DNA of 64,000 nucleotides from Luscinia megarhynchos (Eukaryota > Chordata > Aves > Passeriformes > Turdidae): positions 17,277,056 to 17,341,055 of the forward strand of contig JAPFBE010000013.1 of assembly GCA_034336665.1 (NCBI GenBank), read 5' to 3'. How positions within the stretch are numbered: the first letter of the stretch is position 1; the number at the start of each line of letters is the position of its first letter. The notes under the pieces were generated by a model. The model ran no database searches and was not told where the DNA came from. It worked only from the letters and a program-made list of their open reading frames with translations. This document shows positions 46,032 through 58,930 of this stretch, in pieces. Position numbers and translations under genes: made by a program.

Positions 46032-48462
46032 GTAGGAATACAGAGGAAGCAGCACATTCTGTTTTATTTTCCTTTACTTCAAGAGTTTATCTGTTCAGTC
46101 ATAAAATTGTCACCAGGCTTCAGAACTCATTATACGAAATATTAAAAAATCAAAAATTTTAAATGGTGGAGGTGAAGCTACTCAGAAGGTAGAAGACATT
46201 ACTTTTCAGTATCACAAAGTAATAAAATGAGGTCAATATTTCTATACCAGGCTAGAAGTTTTGTAAATTTTTAGCTTTCTGTTGTAATCTGTAATAGTAA
46301 TCTGTATTTTTTTGTCAACTCCATTGTTTTCAATAGTAAAAGCGTAATTCATGAAACTTTGAAAGACGTTGTAAATAAGGGAGAAGAATATTCTGCTTTG
46401 TTAGAATTGTTGTAAAATTTTGCTACAAAAGCTATATTGTGAACACAGGTGGTAGGTCCTGGGGTTCATGACCTTTTGGCTAAGTCAGGTTTTCACCTAT
46501 CTCTCCCTGTAAATCACTGCGATACATTCAGTCTGGTATTTTGCTTATAAAAGGTATGAAAACTGTGTTTACAATTGATGATTTTTGTCTTTGAGTTGAA
46601 AAGAGTTTGATTTTCAGGTTAGTGAAGTTGAATACATTTGCTGATTATGATACAGATTACAGCAGGATTTTTGTGGGTAATAGCACACGTCTGTGAAGTG
46701 ATTCTTTTAATTTTTTTTTCCTCTGTGGAAGCTTTCAAAGGATGATGTTGTCCTAAGTTTACCTTTACTGTGTATATTTTCAGGGATGATCTGCCTTGTG
46801 GTGGGGTTAGATGTTATCTTTCCCCTCTCTGCTTTTCTTAAAGCTGCATGGAGAGGGATAAAATGAGATGTTTTGGTGATAGTTTCACAGAAAGGCCAGA
46901 ATGTGGATAACAAGCAGTCATGTGCAGCTGCATGGTGGCCTGACAGGTTCTCTGGTGTTTGGCTGACCTGTGTGAGTGGAGCTCACTGTGGGGTGAAAGG
47001 CAGCTACTTTAGGCTGGAGTGCAGTGACCTTTTATGGAATATTTTTATCACGTGTGTTTTGCTATCAGTCAAGGCCTGATACTGTGAAATTTGCCAAAGC
47101 TTTGTGTGTTTTATAATGTAAATTCAACTCAGTGTGTTGCTTTCTCATCTAAGCTGCTGAAAGCATCCAGGTGAAAAGACTTAGCACATTACAGAATTTA
47201 AAGTTTGATGTTCATAAATACAATGTCGTTTATCTTTTATGCTTCAAAATACAAACAATGTCATCTTCAGCAGTCTGGTCTGAATGGGTGCCTCAGTGAT
47301 GCAGGAACACACTGCACCATTCAGTTCTGATGGGGATGGAGAGGAAAAACAGGAGCCCTCACACACAGATGCACACAATCTGCCTGTGCCCAGTTCCCAG
47401 AAACATGCAGAGTTTTAAATGTTTAAGTGTAACTTCCAATTAATCTAAGAACGTCACTGATAGTGTTAAAAAACATTTAATAGCTTTAAAATAAATATCT
47501 CGATTGTGTATCTACAGCCATGTATTGTTCTCCTTATTTGCATAAGGAAAACAATGGTACAGCAGCAGTTCTCATTAATCTTAGCAGTGTATTGCATCTA
47601 CTTAGGCATGCATAGTTGTGTGAGTTGGTCTTTTTTTATTCATATGGTATTTCTAAAGCCATATTACTCACTTTGCATCTTGTCACATAATCTGTTGTAG
47701 AAGATTTATGATGAGTTTTTGATGATTGGTTTCCATACAAGTCTTGAGGGTGATTTCTCTGCTATCCATCAGAGCCTGTCAGATTAGAATAATAATCTCA
47801 TCATCAACACCAGCAAAAACTTGCTCTCACATACAAAACAAACAGCCCTGCAAACACTGAGTCCAGAGCAGAAGCCAGATCCAGGATGATGTTGTGCAGT
47901 GTCTTTGGTAGCCAAAAAGAAAAAGAGGGGACAATATACCAGGATTGTTTATTTCTCTCATTTTTAAAATTCTGTCCCTGTAATATTTACCCATAGCTGG
48001 GACTGTATGAATAGGAAATCAGTCTGCAGTCTTTGTGAACTGCAAAGCATAGAAGTGTAATGAAGGCTTAAACAAACTGAATAGCTGGGATGTTTCTGAT
48101 TGTGCTGCTCCAGGCACTGCAACCCCTTCTGTGCTTTGCCAGGCACAATCCCAGCAGCATCAGGGTTGGGTGGTTGAAAGGTACCTCACAGATGTGAAGA
48201 GAATCCATGTCACAGAATCACCACAGTCAGTGCAGCACAGACCACCTTTGTCTGTATTCCTGTGTTTGTCAAATCATGCTTACATTGTACTATGAATGCT
48301 GTAATTGGAGGTGCATGTGCTGTCAGGGAACACCTCTGGATGACCTCATGGTTCCTCTGTATGATGGGAGGCTATTATAATCCTTCCTTCTATGCTTCAG
48401 CCCTCCCTCAAATAGCAATTCTCATTATTCTAAAGCATTTTTTTTTAATTCTGTTATCACAG
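46032..48462 (+). other. CBLB: CBLB intron
   Basis: GTAGGA donor to TTATCACAG acceptor. AT-rich. A short CACAGAATCAC phrase near 48210 recalls CR1 3' ends but is too short to call. Nothing else recognised. Confidence 0.83.
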
Positions 48463-48582
48463 ATCCCCATTTTGACCCAATAATTGGTCACGTTCCTTTG
48501 CCACCTGCTCGAAGAGCACCTGGAGAAAATGTCAAAACAAATAGGACATCTCAAGACTATGATCAACTTCCTCCATCTTCAG
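48463..48582 (+). CDS. CBLB: CBLB exon: VPLPPAR and DYDQLP motifs
   Basis: Completes aspartate and encodes 39 residues: PHFDPIIGHVPLPPARRAPG, ENVKTNRTSQDYDQLPPSS, with a split aspartate before GTAAGG. VPLPPARR is a proline-rich SH3-type site and SQDYDQLP is a conserved tyrosine motif of Cbl-b. The first ten residues differ from human (PFVDLASGQ by memory) with no length change. Continuing the open frame beyond 48582 yields only intron sequence. Confidence 0.96.
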
Positions 48583-50699
48583 GTAAGGCAGAAAACTGTT
48601 CTTGTAGAAAATTACAATTGCATGAAGAAAATAACTTGCATTTTTTGTCTTTCTGGGCAACAAATGGCAATAGTAATACTGCTTTACAACAATATGAAAT
48701 CATCAAAGGATAACAGTCCTGCAATCGAGGTAGAAGTGGCTACTTTGGTGTATAGGTGTATATACTATGGCATCCATTTTATTAGCTGCCAAACTGAATG
48801 TCTATGTGACTTACAGTATTCCTTGTTTTTTGGGAAAAGCAGAGGTTTTCCTGACACCTTTCAAAGATTTATGAAAGATCAGAAGTACTGAAAGGAGCAC
48901 AAACATTTCCATCTTTGTTCCATTTCTCCTAAACAAAAAAATAGTAGCTTCACTCTCTAAAGCATTATTATTTTCTGGTTTTTTTGCTAATATGTTTGTC
49001 TGAATTTCTAAGAAAATTTTAAGATGTTTCTTAATAAAACAGCAAGAATCAAAGCCACTTAAAATTCAGCCTTGCATTTCAGTGGAACAGGTACAGTAAG
49101 AACAATTTCTCTGCCAAAGAAATTTTCGTTATGGTTTTCAGGCAACAAGAATAGTAAATTTAAAGGCAATCTACTAAGTGACTAAAAATAATAACAGTAT
49201 TAATTGTATTTGAAAGTACTTTCACCAGTTTTTAGACAAATTTTCTTTTCTCTACATGTGGATGGTACATGGGGAAGGGGGAGGATTGGCTTAACCACTA
49301 TTATTTTGCTGTATGAAGAAACCACACAAAGAAAAAGCCAAGTGATGTTTTGTACCATTAATCATTCTTCAGATAAGATAAAGTTGTGTGCAAAGACTTT
49401 TTATGCATAAAAGACTTTTCTCTAATCTTTCAGTTGTAGTAATCATCATTGTTCAATTGCAGCATTCCCAAGTGGAAAAAAAAAAGATACATTTTTTTTT
49501 AGTAGTTAATTACATTCTCCTTCTAAGAAATACAGAGTTTGATGTTGCTGGGATGTAGGGGAAAAAAAAGGAGTGTATTTTTCCAGCTTAAATGATGGGA
49601 AATTTCTGTAGCTCTCTTCAAGCTTATTTTTTAATGAATAGCGTAATTGTGAATTACTGTGAGACCTCTGGTAAATGCTATCTCTTCTGGGAGGTTATCT
49701 TTACAGATATAGCTGTTTCTCTTTTTTTTTCCCCAAACTGTTGTAACAAAAGAGTTTATAACACATGCTTTATATGTGGCATTGTGAGGGGTCTGTTTGT
49801 CTTAGAATGCTCACTCAATTTATTCAAATGTTTTGAGTTCTCTTATAATGCAAATTATGACAATGATGTAACTGCTTTTAAAGCTAAGGAGTTTTCCTGC
49901 AACTCTTGCACTTCTGGGGATAGAACAATTTTTAATTTTGCTAAATTACTGCAAGATACTTGCTAGTTAATAACTTGGAGCTTTCTGGTGCTACTTAATA
50001 CTTTTTGATCTGTGTTTCCCACAGCCATCTTCAAAAACACTCACGTGTCAGCTTTTGCTATAAATATCATTCTAAATCAGCATGATCTGCAGCAAGATAT
50101 TCCATTTAATTTCAATTAGATGAAAACTATGTGATAGATCATGTCATTCTCTTAATTGGAAAGTTGTTTTTACGGTGGCAGTAATTCCAAAGGACAGAAC
50201 TGATGAGCTGCAGGATGAACTGGTTCACCTTCATCTATGATTTAAAAAGACAATGTAGAGGATGTAAATGTATTCAGAACTTTGGTTTTGCATTTATTCT
50301 GAACTAATCAGCTCACTTAAGAGGTTCTTCATTTCAGTGCTTTTGTAAGGTGATTCTTTGAACTAGCTGAAAAAGAAATGGAGTTCACTCTAAAATCTAA
50401 TTATAATTTAGCCACTGGGTTCCTAGAGTAGCAATGGGCAGTGCTTTAACTTCTCTGCTTCACTTTCACTGTTTTTAAGATTACTGTCATGATGGTAGAC
50501 ATCAAGGATTCAGTTAAACGAGTAATTAATACTAATTCAGGTATCCTGTGTTGAACACTTCAGAAATAGTAGCTCAACCATGCAACCCACTCCCCCAAAG
50601 GCATGGTTTCTCAAACTTCTTATATACAACTGTTTAAAATTGTTAGAAAAAAGAGCAAGAATAGGAGCTAAGACTTGTAGATGTTGTGGATGAGAGGCT

Positions 50700-51425
50700 T
50701 GTCCTGGTTTGAAGGACAGGTGTCTGCCAATAATGGCAGAAGCTTCTCTTTGAAATGGAGAATGTAAACCCCATCCCTCCAAATTATTATAATTTTGAAA
50801 TTAAGGGGTTCTCAGACAAAGATATGGGAATTAGGAATAACAGTTTGTTTTTTACTAGGAAAATTAAAATAGAAATACAGTATTACAAAGAACAATCCCA
50901 AAAACACTGACAGAGTCAGAATACAGCCTGACACCCTGTCAGTCAGGGTGTTGGTAGCAGTCCCATTAAATGGTGGCTGCAGTCCTCCTGCAGTGACAGA
51001 TGTGGTTCAGCTGGAGCAGTGCTCCTGTAGAAGGTGCAGTTTTCCTCTGAAGTCCAGGGATGATGTGGGAAGGTCTGGCTTTCCTCTGGAATCCAGTGGA
51101 GAGAAGGTATCTTGGTATCCAAAATCTCAGTTTTTATCTAGGTGGGAAAGGCTTGGCTCCTCCCCCTGGCTGGAGCATCTCCCAGTGGGATGATGTAATT
51201 TTATCAGTCATACAGTGGGACTGAATGGCCCATTAGCAGATGATATCTTCCTGGAGGGAGGATGGGTTGTGGAAAAGATGAAGATGATTGCCCCAGCTGG
51301 TTTTAAAGATGGCCCATTAGCAGATAATATGTCCCACGGGGATAAGGGTCACTGCCCCACCCTGCTTCAGCAGATGGTGACAGAATACACATTTCTGGCC
51401 ACATCCTGTATTGCAACCCAAGACA
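50700..51425 (+). mobile_element. Solo LTR of an endogenous retrovirus
   Basis: Begins TGTCCTGGTTTGAAGGACAG and ends near GCAACCCAAGACA, giving short inverted ends (TGTCCTGG / CCAAGACA). The family looks like LTRs I associate with passerine genomes (recognised from memory, not searched). No retroviral genes are present on either side, so it is a solo LTR. It contains an internal repeat of CCCATTAGCAGATgATAT at about 51229 and 51314, about 85 bases apart. Flanks are AGGCT before and AGCCT after, which may be a decayed target-site duplication with one mismatch. Orientation is inferred from the TG...CA ends only. Confidence 0.78.
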
Positions 51426-51793
51426 AGCCTGGAGAAGAGGAGGCTTTGGGGTGACCTAATTGTGGCCTTCCAGTGCATGAAGGGAACCTAAAACAAAGCA
51501 GGAGAGGGACTTTTTACAAGAGTACATAGTCACAGGACAAGGGAGAACTGAAAGGTACTAGATGAGGTATCAGGGAGAAATCCTTTACTGTGAGGATGGT
51601 GAGGCCCTGGCACAGGTTGTCCAGAAGAGTCCAGAGGAGCTGTGGATGCCTCATCCCTGGAAGTGTTCAAGGCCAGATTGGATGGAGCTCTGAGCAATCT
51701 GGTCTAGTGGAAGGTGTCCCCCCCATGGCAGAGGGGTTCTAAATTAAATTATCTTTAAGGTCCTTTCCAACCCATTCCATTATTCTATGATAT
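51426..51793 (+). mobile_element. CR1 LINE 3' fragment
   Basis: Starts AGCCTGGAGAAGAGGAGGCT, continues GGAGAGGGACTTTTTACAAG, TCCCTGGAAGTGTTCAAGGC and GGTCTAGTGGAAGGTGTCCC, and ends TTCCAACCCATTCCATTATT, then CTATGATA. This is the 3' UTR of an avian CR1, 5'-truncated, in the same orientation as CBLB. Its left end coincides with the end of the LTR. Confidence 0.94.
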
Positions 51794-54700
51794 TGTTCAT
51801 AATTAGAATATTTTACCTGAGCACAGCCAATAATAAGAGGGAAAGGAAGAAGAAAATTTAGCCTCTAATAGATGCCTTCTCTGTTTTGCTGAATTTAGCT
51901 ATTCTGTAAGATATAGATTCGAATGATTGGTTAACTGTATTTGCCTGCTGCTATTCATTCACCCGGCCTTATGAAAACACTCACTTCCAAATTTGGATTC
52001 CTTTTACAAAAATATTATTCCAGGGGGTATTTCAGTTAACACTAGAGGAAATAATGTAATCCACAGTATTGTGAAGTACAAAGATTGTGTCTGACAGCTT
52101 GATGGAGCAGTGTGTGCAGTGGGTCCTTCCCTCACTGTCTCCCTGCTCTCTGAGCTCCTTGGAGCACGTGTCCCTTTGTTCCTGTACCCCAGGTAGGTGA
52201 GGTGTAGCTGCTTGCCACTGTTCCACAGGGGCTTTGCACAGCAAGCTTTTGTCACCTGCTTCTGCTGCTCCTCAATCTGTGGGTGGAAGACCAAGGAACA
52301 CAGGAGTGAGGGAGGGAAAGAAGGGCATTTCTCAGCAGAGAGGACCAGACAGTTGGCATTGCTACAAATAGCCTCCCCCACTGTGCCTTAGAGCTCTCAC
52401 CACTTTTCCCAGGCATTTTAAACACTTATTAAATGAGCCTGTGTCTGCCTTTATACCAACCCTTTACCTAAGGGTTCAATCTAGTGCTGAATTACAGAAA
52501 AGTGAGCAGTGGAGGAAGCTGCTAATGGTAGAAACTGTTAATTGAATTGCAGTTAGAAAATCTATTTGAATTTTTAGTTAGACATCTGTGGTGGCTGAAA
52601 CATCAGAGGATGGATGGGAGGTAGGGAAGCAAAGTCCTGCTTAATACCTCTATCTCAGTGTCCAGATGGGCATGCAGCTTAGGCTTAGTATCTTTAAGCT
52701 CAGGATCCAATATGATACTCAGCTTTAGCTGAAATTTTATATGGATGTGAAGATATTGAAGGAGATGTCAGCATTAAAGAAAAATAATAATGGGAATTGA
52801 GAGAGAGCGCTGAAGATCTCAGAGTATCTGTGCTATAGAGTGATGTTGCTGTAGTGAGAATAAAATGCCTATGCTTCATATCTGCTGACAGAATTAAAAA
52901 TGACCTTTCTAAATGATGTGATTGCTTAATAAAGTTTGTTTGAAAGCCTCAGTGAAGTGAAGGTTTTAAACAAGAAATAAATTCAGTTTTAAGCCTGTAT
53001 TAGACTGAGTCAAGAAAAAATATCCTCATGTAACACAAGCACAGGGAAGGATCTGATTTATGCATAAGGAATTTTCTTCTGTACTTCAAGCCCTGGGGAA
53101 AATATAAAGTTTGTAAATTAATTTTGTTTCATACTGTGTAGAAATTAAGTCCATAATGGAATGTACATATTAAAACACTTTGAATGTTTGTGACAGAAAA
53201 ATGATTGGCTTTAAATGATGTGCCATTATTCTAAAGATGAAGAATATTATTCTTTTAGTCTTCAGTTTCCTAAAGTAAGTGAAGTGCGAAATTTGAACTT
53301 GTCTCTGATTCAGTTTTTGATGATTAACTGCATTTCCTGAGCTATAGTTAATTTCTCAGACAGGTGTTTCATGGATCTTCCACACCTTTGTAGCAGGTTT
53401 AGATCTGCTTGAGAATGTTTATCATTTACATCATTTTTATCTTAAGAGAAAAAAAAAATCAAAACAAATATGAAGTAGCCCTTAGTACCTGCAGGTCTTA
53501 GCCCCTTACTGTAAATCTTTAATCAAATTTCTTTCATTCATTTCTTATATGAATATCACCATCTTGCTAAAGGTACTACTAACTCTCTAAATTAAGAAGT
53601 GGAATAAAATTTTATAGCAACACGGATCCAAATTGATGGAAAATTTAATTTGAAAAAAAAAAAACACATGCATTAGACATGCTCTTGTGTGAACTGCTTT
53701 CATTTATCTGAAGTGTTCAACGCACTTGGTTGAATTATAGTTCTCTCTATCCAGTGTTATGATAAGGTTACAACAAGAATACTGGAAATATAACATTTCT
53801 TTCATGCCTAAAGAACTGTCTCTGAAGTACTTCACACTGGAAAATGCCACTACTTTCAGTGTAAGTAAACAGGAAGTATCACAGCCAGAAATTCCTCTAA
53901 TTTATCTGTCAAAGTCACTGTTGATAGGACTCGTTAAAACCCTTTCTGAGGGATTAAAGAGTTTTTAATTTTTAAAATACTTTGCTCTTGAAAGTGTTTT
54001 CTGCGCAGTGCCTGCTTGTATTTAAGCTTCTTATTGTGGAATCAGTGAGGATAAAGGCATTTCAGTAAAGTACCAAATTTGCTTGAGCCCAAAACTCTTG
54101 ACTCTGAGAAGATTAGCAAGTTGGAATATTAGCTTTTTTCCACCAGGACATCATGGTTCTTAGTCACTAGCTTAAACTGTGAAGGTAACCTTTTCCATAG
54201 AAGATAAGGAACTGGGAGATGTTTCCATAGGTTGGAACTGGAGAGGAAGGAGCATGTTCTGTTCTCATCATGGGAATAATTGGGCTAGAGGTCTTTTTGA
54301 GAAACCACTTATTTTATGTACTTGGGTGCAGCTCCTATGCATGCTATGAATAGCAATTGAATGAACAGAATCTGCAAGCTGGATCAATAAATTAAGGATT
54401 TTTCTCCTTCAGGCATGTTTGCCTGGATTCTTCTTATACACAACTTATGGTCCTCAATAAAATTGTGATCAAACTTGTGTTTTGGTTTTGCTTATTTGTT
54501 TATTTTTGTAGGTTTTGTTTTTCTTGGGCTATTTGTTTGTTTGTGGGAGTTTGTTAGTTTGCTTTGTTGTTTTGGGTTTGGTTTTTTTTGACTCAGAAGT
54601 TCTCAAACTGTGGGTTGAGAGTTTTCTGGCTATTTTCACTGTCTTTGCTGTTCCAGCATACTTTATTTTTCTTCCAACTTTAGATAATTTAGATGTTCCT

Positions 54701-54923
54701 ATCATATTATTAAAATAGCATATTGCTATATTATTTCCATTTGGGATGCTCTTGAGGGCTTTAGCTTCTTTCAAAATTTTAAAATGAGCTGTATTGGTTA
54801 ACTAAAATATTTCTTCATGTTCCTTTAGAATTTTACTTTTAAAATAGTTCATGGTGTTTGACTGACCTATAATGCAGTCTTGGGCCAGTTTATAATGATT
54901 TTTATCTCTTTTGTTTGAAACAG

Positions 54924-55186
54924 ATGGTTCACAAGCACCAGCCAGGCCCCCTAAACCACTTCCTCGAAGAACTGCACCAGAAATACATCACAGGAAAGCA
55001 TACAGCTCTGACAGTTCCATGGAAAATGTGGATGCAAAAATTGCAAAACTTATGGGAGAGGGCTATTCCTTTGAAGAAGTCAAGAGGGCACTTGAAATTG
55101 CCCAGAATAATGTTGATGTGGCCCGTAGCATTTTAAGAGAGTTTGTCTGTTTTCCTCCACCAGTCTCCCCACGTCTGAATCTATAG
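54924..55186 (+). CDS. CBLB: CBLB last coding exon: CIN85 motif, UBA, stop
   Basis: Completes aspartate and encodes [32 protein letters not shown], then the UBA domain [40 protein letters not shown], and the terminus [14 protein letters not shown] before TAG at 55184-55186. PKPLPR fits the PxxxPR motif for CIN85/CD2AP SH3 domains. The UBA binds ubiquitin and supports dimerisation in Cbl-b. GEGYSFEEV (human GEGYAFEEV) is the ubiquitin-contact loop, intact. Human has REFAFPPP by memory, and here REFVCFPPP is one residue longer. In-frame sequence upstream of 54924 (MFET) is intron. Confidence 0.98.
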
Positions 55187-55922
55187 CAGCATCAAGATTT
55201 TCTTGGAGCAGATGAATTCTACAGATACACGTGTGGATTGGGGAATGAGAGGAAGAACAGAATGGGATATTTTTCTTCCATCCTTAGCAGAAGGGTGTTT
55301 GTTTCCAGCCGTTTATCAAAGGCTCCTGGCTGCTCTGATCAAGACTTATAAATATGCTGAGGCTTATGTATTTTTGCTAGCCATACTTTTTTAAATCAGG
55401 GTTGAACTTACAAAGTAATTTAAAAAAAGTTTACTTCCCTAGAACTTTTAATCTGTGAAATGCTTTTTCTTGTTTACAAGTTGGCAAGTTACAGTTTTCT
55501 AGTTTGTGCCTGTACTATGTCCTGTTCATACTCCCTTGTACTTGTGGTCAGTTCTGCTGTAGCATTCCCAACAGTTTCCATGCTGACCACTCCATCAACT
55601 AAACCATCACTTTCCAGAAGTTCTGTGTTTCTTTTGGTCTTTTTTTTTCTTTTACAAGATGCTTTAATTGTTTTTTGCATTTCAGCTCATCAAATGCAAA
55701 AAGTATGTGGCCTTCACTACTGATTTTTTTTTTTTTTTATTCTGAGATTCCTTTGCTTTTGAAAGAGGAAATATCTGAATGTAAAACACATTATTCTGTG
55801 AACTGCCTTTTTAAAGGTATTTTGACAGTAATGTTGGGCAGCTTTCTGTTTAACAAGAATTCCATGACCTGTAGTCTCAAGGTCCTTTATATACAGTTTC
55901 CACAAAAAAATCCCAACCAGCA

Positions 55923-55928
55923 AATAAA
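55923..55928 (+). terminator. CBLB: Candidate proximal poly(A) signal AATAAA
   Basis: AATAAA 737 bases after the stop codon, followed within 30 bases by GT-rich sequence (CTTTGTGCAGCAGTGACACT). Its position suits a short CBLB 3' UTR. Confidence 0.5.
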
Positions 55929-58900
55929 AAACTTTGTGCAGCAGTGACACTGAGTTCTTGCTTTTAAAATCTATTTTAAATTTGAGTATTTGATTACAGA
56001 TGTTCAAAAAATGCCAAATGCACATGATAATACTGTGTTTTGATTACACACTAATGGTACCAGTTCTTCATGGTAAGAATGAAAGGAATCTTTTTCAATT
56101 ATATTAAAGGTATTCAGGTAAATTCCAGTTCTAGACTGAGTAATGTAGAATGAGGCTAATGTTTTGTTTAAGTGATTATCCTGTGGTTCATTGTGGCTTG
56201 GATCAGTTTGTATTAACTTGGAAACTTTAAATCTTTGATGCACTGTTAATTCCTAATGCTACTGTAGCAATATTTTTTGCATAGTTCTTTAGTAAACTCC
56301 TCCCTCCCTGTACACTTTATAATCCTCAAGTATGTGTTTAACACCCAAATTCATTCACTCAATTCCAGCTGCTTAGTTGGAAATACATTTTTGCTTTACT
56401 TGGTTAGTGATACTCCAAACTTTGACATTTTATTTTGAGCCCAAATTGATGCAAGCCAATTTAAAAATCTTCCTGGTTTTAGAAAAAGAGAGAGAAGACA
56501 ACTCTATTCTGAGTACTTTCAAAGTTGAGTCCAAATATTTTCAGAACAAATCTTAAGATGGCTGATTTCTTGGTTTTTTTAGGAAACTTTGAAATTTTTC
56601 TTCTAATACTATTGAAAAAACAAAACCATGTGGTAGTTAGAATATTTTCTCATTTTGAGATGTGACAAGTATATGGAAAATTTCAGTGTGCCAGGCTGGG
56701 TGTGAAGTATATATTCATTGTTCCCTTTCAGCTGTTACTGTTCTTTCACTCTGAATTTGTATCATTTACAGGATCAGATCTCATCAGCCAATGTTTGTTG
56801 TAAAGATGTTTTTAAAGGCAGCAAATGGCTGAACTTCAGGATTTGAAGTAACTGAGAACATCCATTGGAAATTACTGTGCTATCTCAAAGTCCTGTTATT
56901 TCATAAAAAAACTTATTCTTAAAACTGATTAAATTATTTTGCAGCATCATGAGGCACAGTGTGGATATCATTAATCTGCTTCAGTGATAAAGGATGATCA
57001 GGAGAACACAGGGTATAAGGGAAGAGCTGCTGCTCCATTTGGATTTAGGCAAATGCTTCTGAGTTTATGTTCCAGGAAAAGACATTTACATCTTCCTGTA
57101 ATTGTTCATTCCTCAAGTGCAGCTTAGGAAAAGTTTTGGTGTAAGTTATATTCTGTGCTTTTGGCTCAAGTTAATCTCTTTCCTCTGTTTTGGGAGAAAG
57201 TTTTGTGTAGTATTGAATCCTCTTGTTCATTTGGTTTGTTTGCAACATCACTGTAGCATTTTAGCTAGCTATAAATTGAAAATGATTCATGCTATTAAAT
57301 TATACACTCTGTTGTACTGGAATTACTGAAATGAGGTTCTAGCATAACTGCCAGCATAGCAATGATGACAGTGAAAAAAAGAGCACTTTACAAGGATGAA
57401 CAAACAATCTGCAGATTGAGTTTTGAAATTTTGAATTGTAATGAAGAACTAATTTTCTCTTTTTTATGCAGCATTTTAGTATAAATTACATCCTTATATT
57501 TCAATTAGAGGCTAGAACTGCTGCCTGATAGATTAAGGTTTTTAAAATTTTCCTTATTTCTGGTTGTGACCACCGGTGATACTTTTTTTATTATGTGTTA
57601 AAAAACCAGACTTGATGGGCAATATTCTGAGTGACGACTTGAAAAGACTTCCATTAATCTTTAAATTAAGTGTGCTAATAACACTTCTAAATAGTGGAAC
57701 GTGCACACTGTTTCAAACCTGTTTGGGTTAGTAGTTTTAAAGTCAAACAGCAAAATTGCTTTGCTAGAGTATTGATGTTTACTCTGCAGGAATTAATAGG
57801 CTTAAAATAAATTAATCTGGCTGCAGTCTAGTTCTCTAAAGACATGGTTCTCTCATATTTTTACCCTTTGAAAGACTTAAGGGTTTGAGCCTGGCAGTGT
57901 GTTGTGCACTTATGTAACTTTAAGGAAGACTGAATGAGAGTGCTTGGGTGAACAAAGTTGGTTAAACTCAGAAACATTTGCAGTCTTTAGACCGTCCTTG
58001 TGTTGTCTGTTGGCCTCACCTTTTCTCTCCTTTTGGCTAAGTTGCTGCATTTTGAGCAAATTGGCTGAATCAGAAGTGGACATCAGCAGCACAGATCTTT
58101 ACAAAGGCTATGTATAGGAAATATTTAAATTGTGGTAAAGGAAACTAATCTAATTAGCCATGTAAATGTCTTGTCTAGAACCCTAAAATGGCCACTGGTA
58201 AAACTTGTTAATGTCCAGTATCTTAAGAGTGCATCTGGCACAACTTTTTTACAATGTGAATTTAGGAAGTTTTGTACCAGGATCATTTCTTCTGTTGCAT
58301 TTCTCTTATTTTCAGCTTGAAGCTTTACTTTGCACTGACAAAAAGCATTTAAATTTGTGTCTTAAATATTGGCAAAGTTTGAAGCAGCACCGTATTCAAA
58401 GCAAATTCAGGTGCTACCTGATGACCTGGAATTTAGTGCTTTTAGGAGTGACTTCTTGAAAAAGGACTGCAGCTGTTTCCATTTTGAAGGATTTTCTTTC
58501 AAATAACTATTTTATCTGAAAATGCCTTTTATAAACTTGTCTAACGTGGCAAATTTAGTGATGTGTTCAATTAATTTATATTTTATTCAACGTTCTTTTT
58601 AAATTTTGGTTATTATGTATGCTCAAGTTCTTTATCTGTTCATGTAAGGTATTTTATAAAATTAATGTTAAGAGAATGTTGGGTTGATCCGTGATTTTTC
58701 AGGACTCTGTCTCTGTTGTTGGATATGATCACTTTTCATATGATGCTTTAGAAACAAAGCCTGTCCTTTGTAAGGGCCTTAAAAAACATTGTTTTGTAAG
58801 CCACAAAAGTGAGGCCTTGCTCTGAAATAAGGTGGATCACTGCATTAGGACATGTGCTTTATATACATTACCTCATTTCTAAATTTCAGCAGTAAAATTT

Positions 58901-58906
58901 AATAAA
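58901..58906 (+). terminator. CBLB: Candidate distal poly(A) signal AATAAA
   Basis: AATAAA followed by TTGGAATGTGCATGTAAT-type GT-bearing sequence within about 30 bases. It could end a longer 3' UTR of about 3.7 kb. Other AATAAA and ATTAAA hexamers occur between (for example 57806-57811), so this is one of several options. Confidence 0.35.
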
Positions 58907-58930
58907 TTGGCAGTAATTTTGGAATGTGCA

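Larger units (their letters stand above)
48583..54923 (+). other. CBLB: CBLB intron with LTR and CR1
   Basis: GTAAGG donor to TTGAAACAG acceptor. Carries a solo LTR (50700-51425) immediately joined to a CR1 3' fragment (51426-51793). A G/T-rich low-complexity patch lies at about 54478-54592. No coding exon recognised, and open frames in 48484-48891 and 49592-49966 look random. Confidence 0.87.
55187..58930 (+). other. CBLB: CBLB 3' UTR (extent uncertain)
   Basis: Follows the TAG stop with no further exon. A short 3' UTR would end about 15-30 bases after AATAAA at 55923. A longer form could run to about 58930 after AATAAA at 58901. The sequence is AT-rich with several ATTTA and T-rich stretches and no transposon recognised. 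Which end is used cannot be decided from the sequence alone. Confidence 0.6.

Noticed and set aside
48484..48891. 135-codon + frame overlapping the exon at 48463
   Set aside because: It is in a different frame from the Cbl-b sequence PLPPAR...DYDQLP and runs into the intron.
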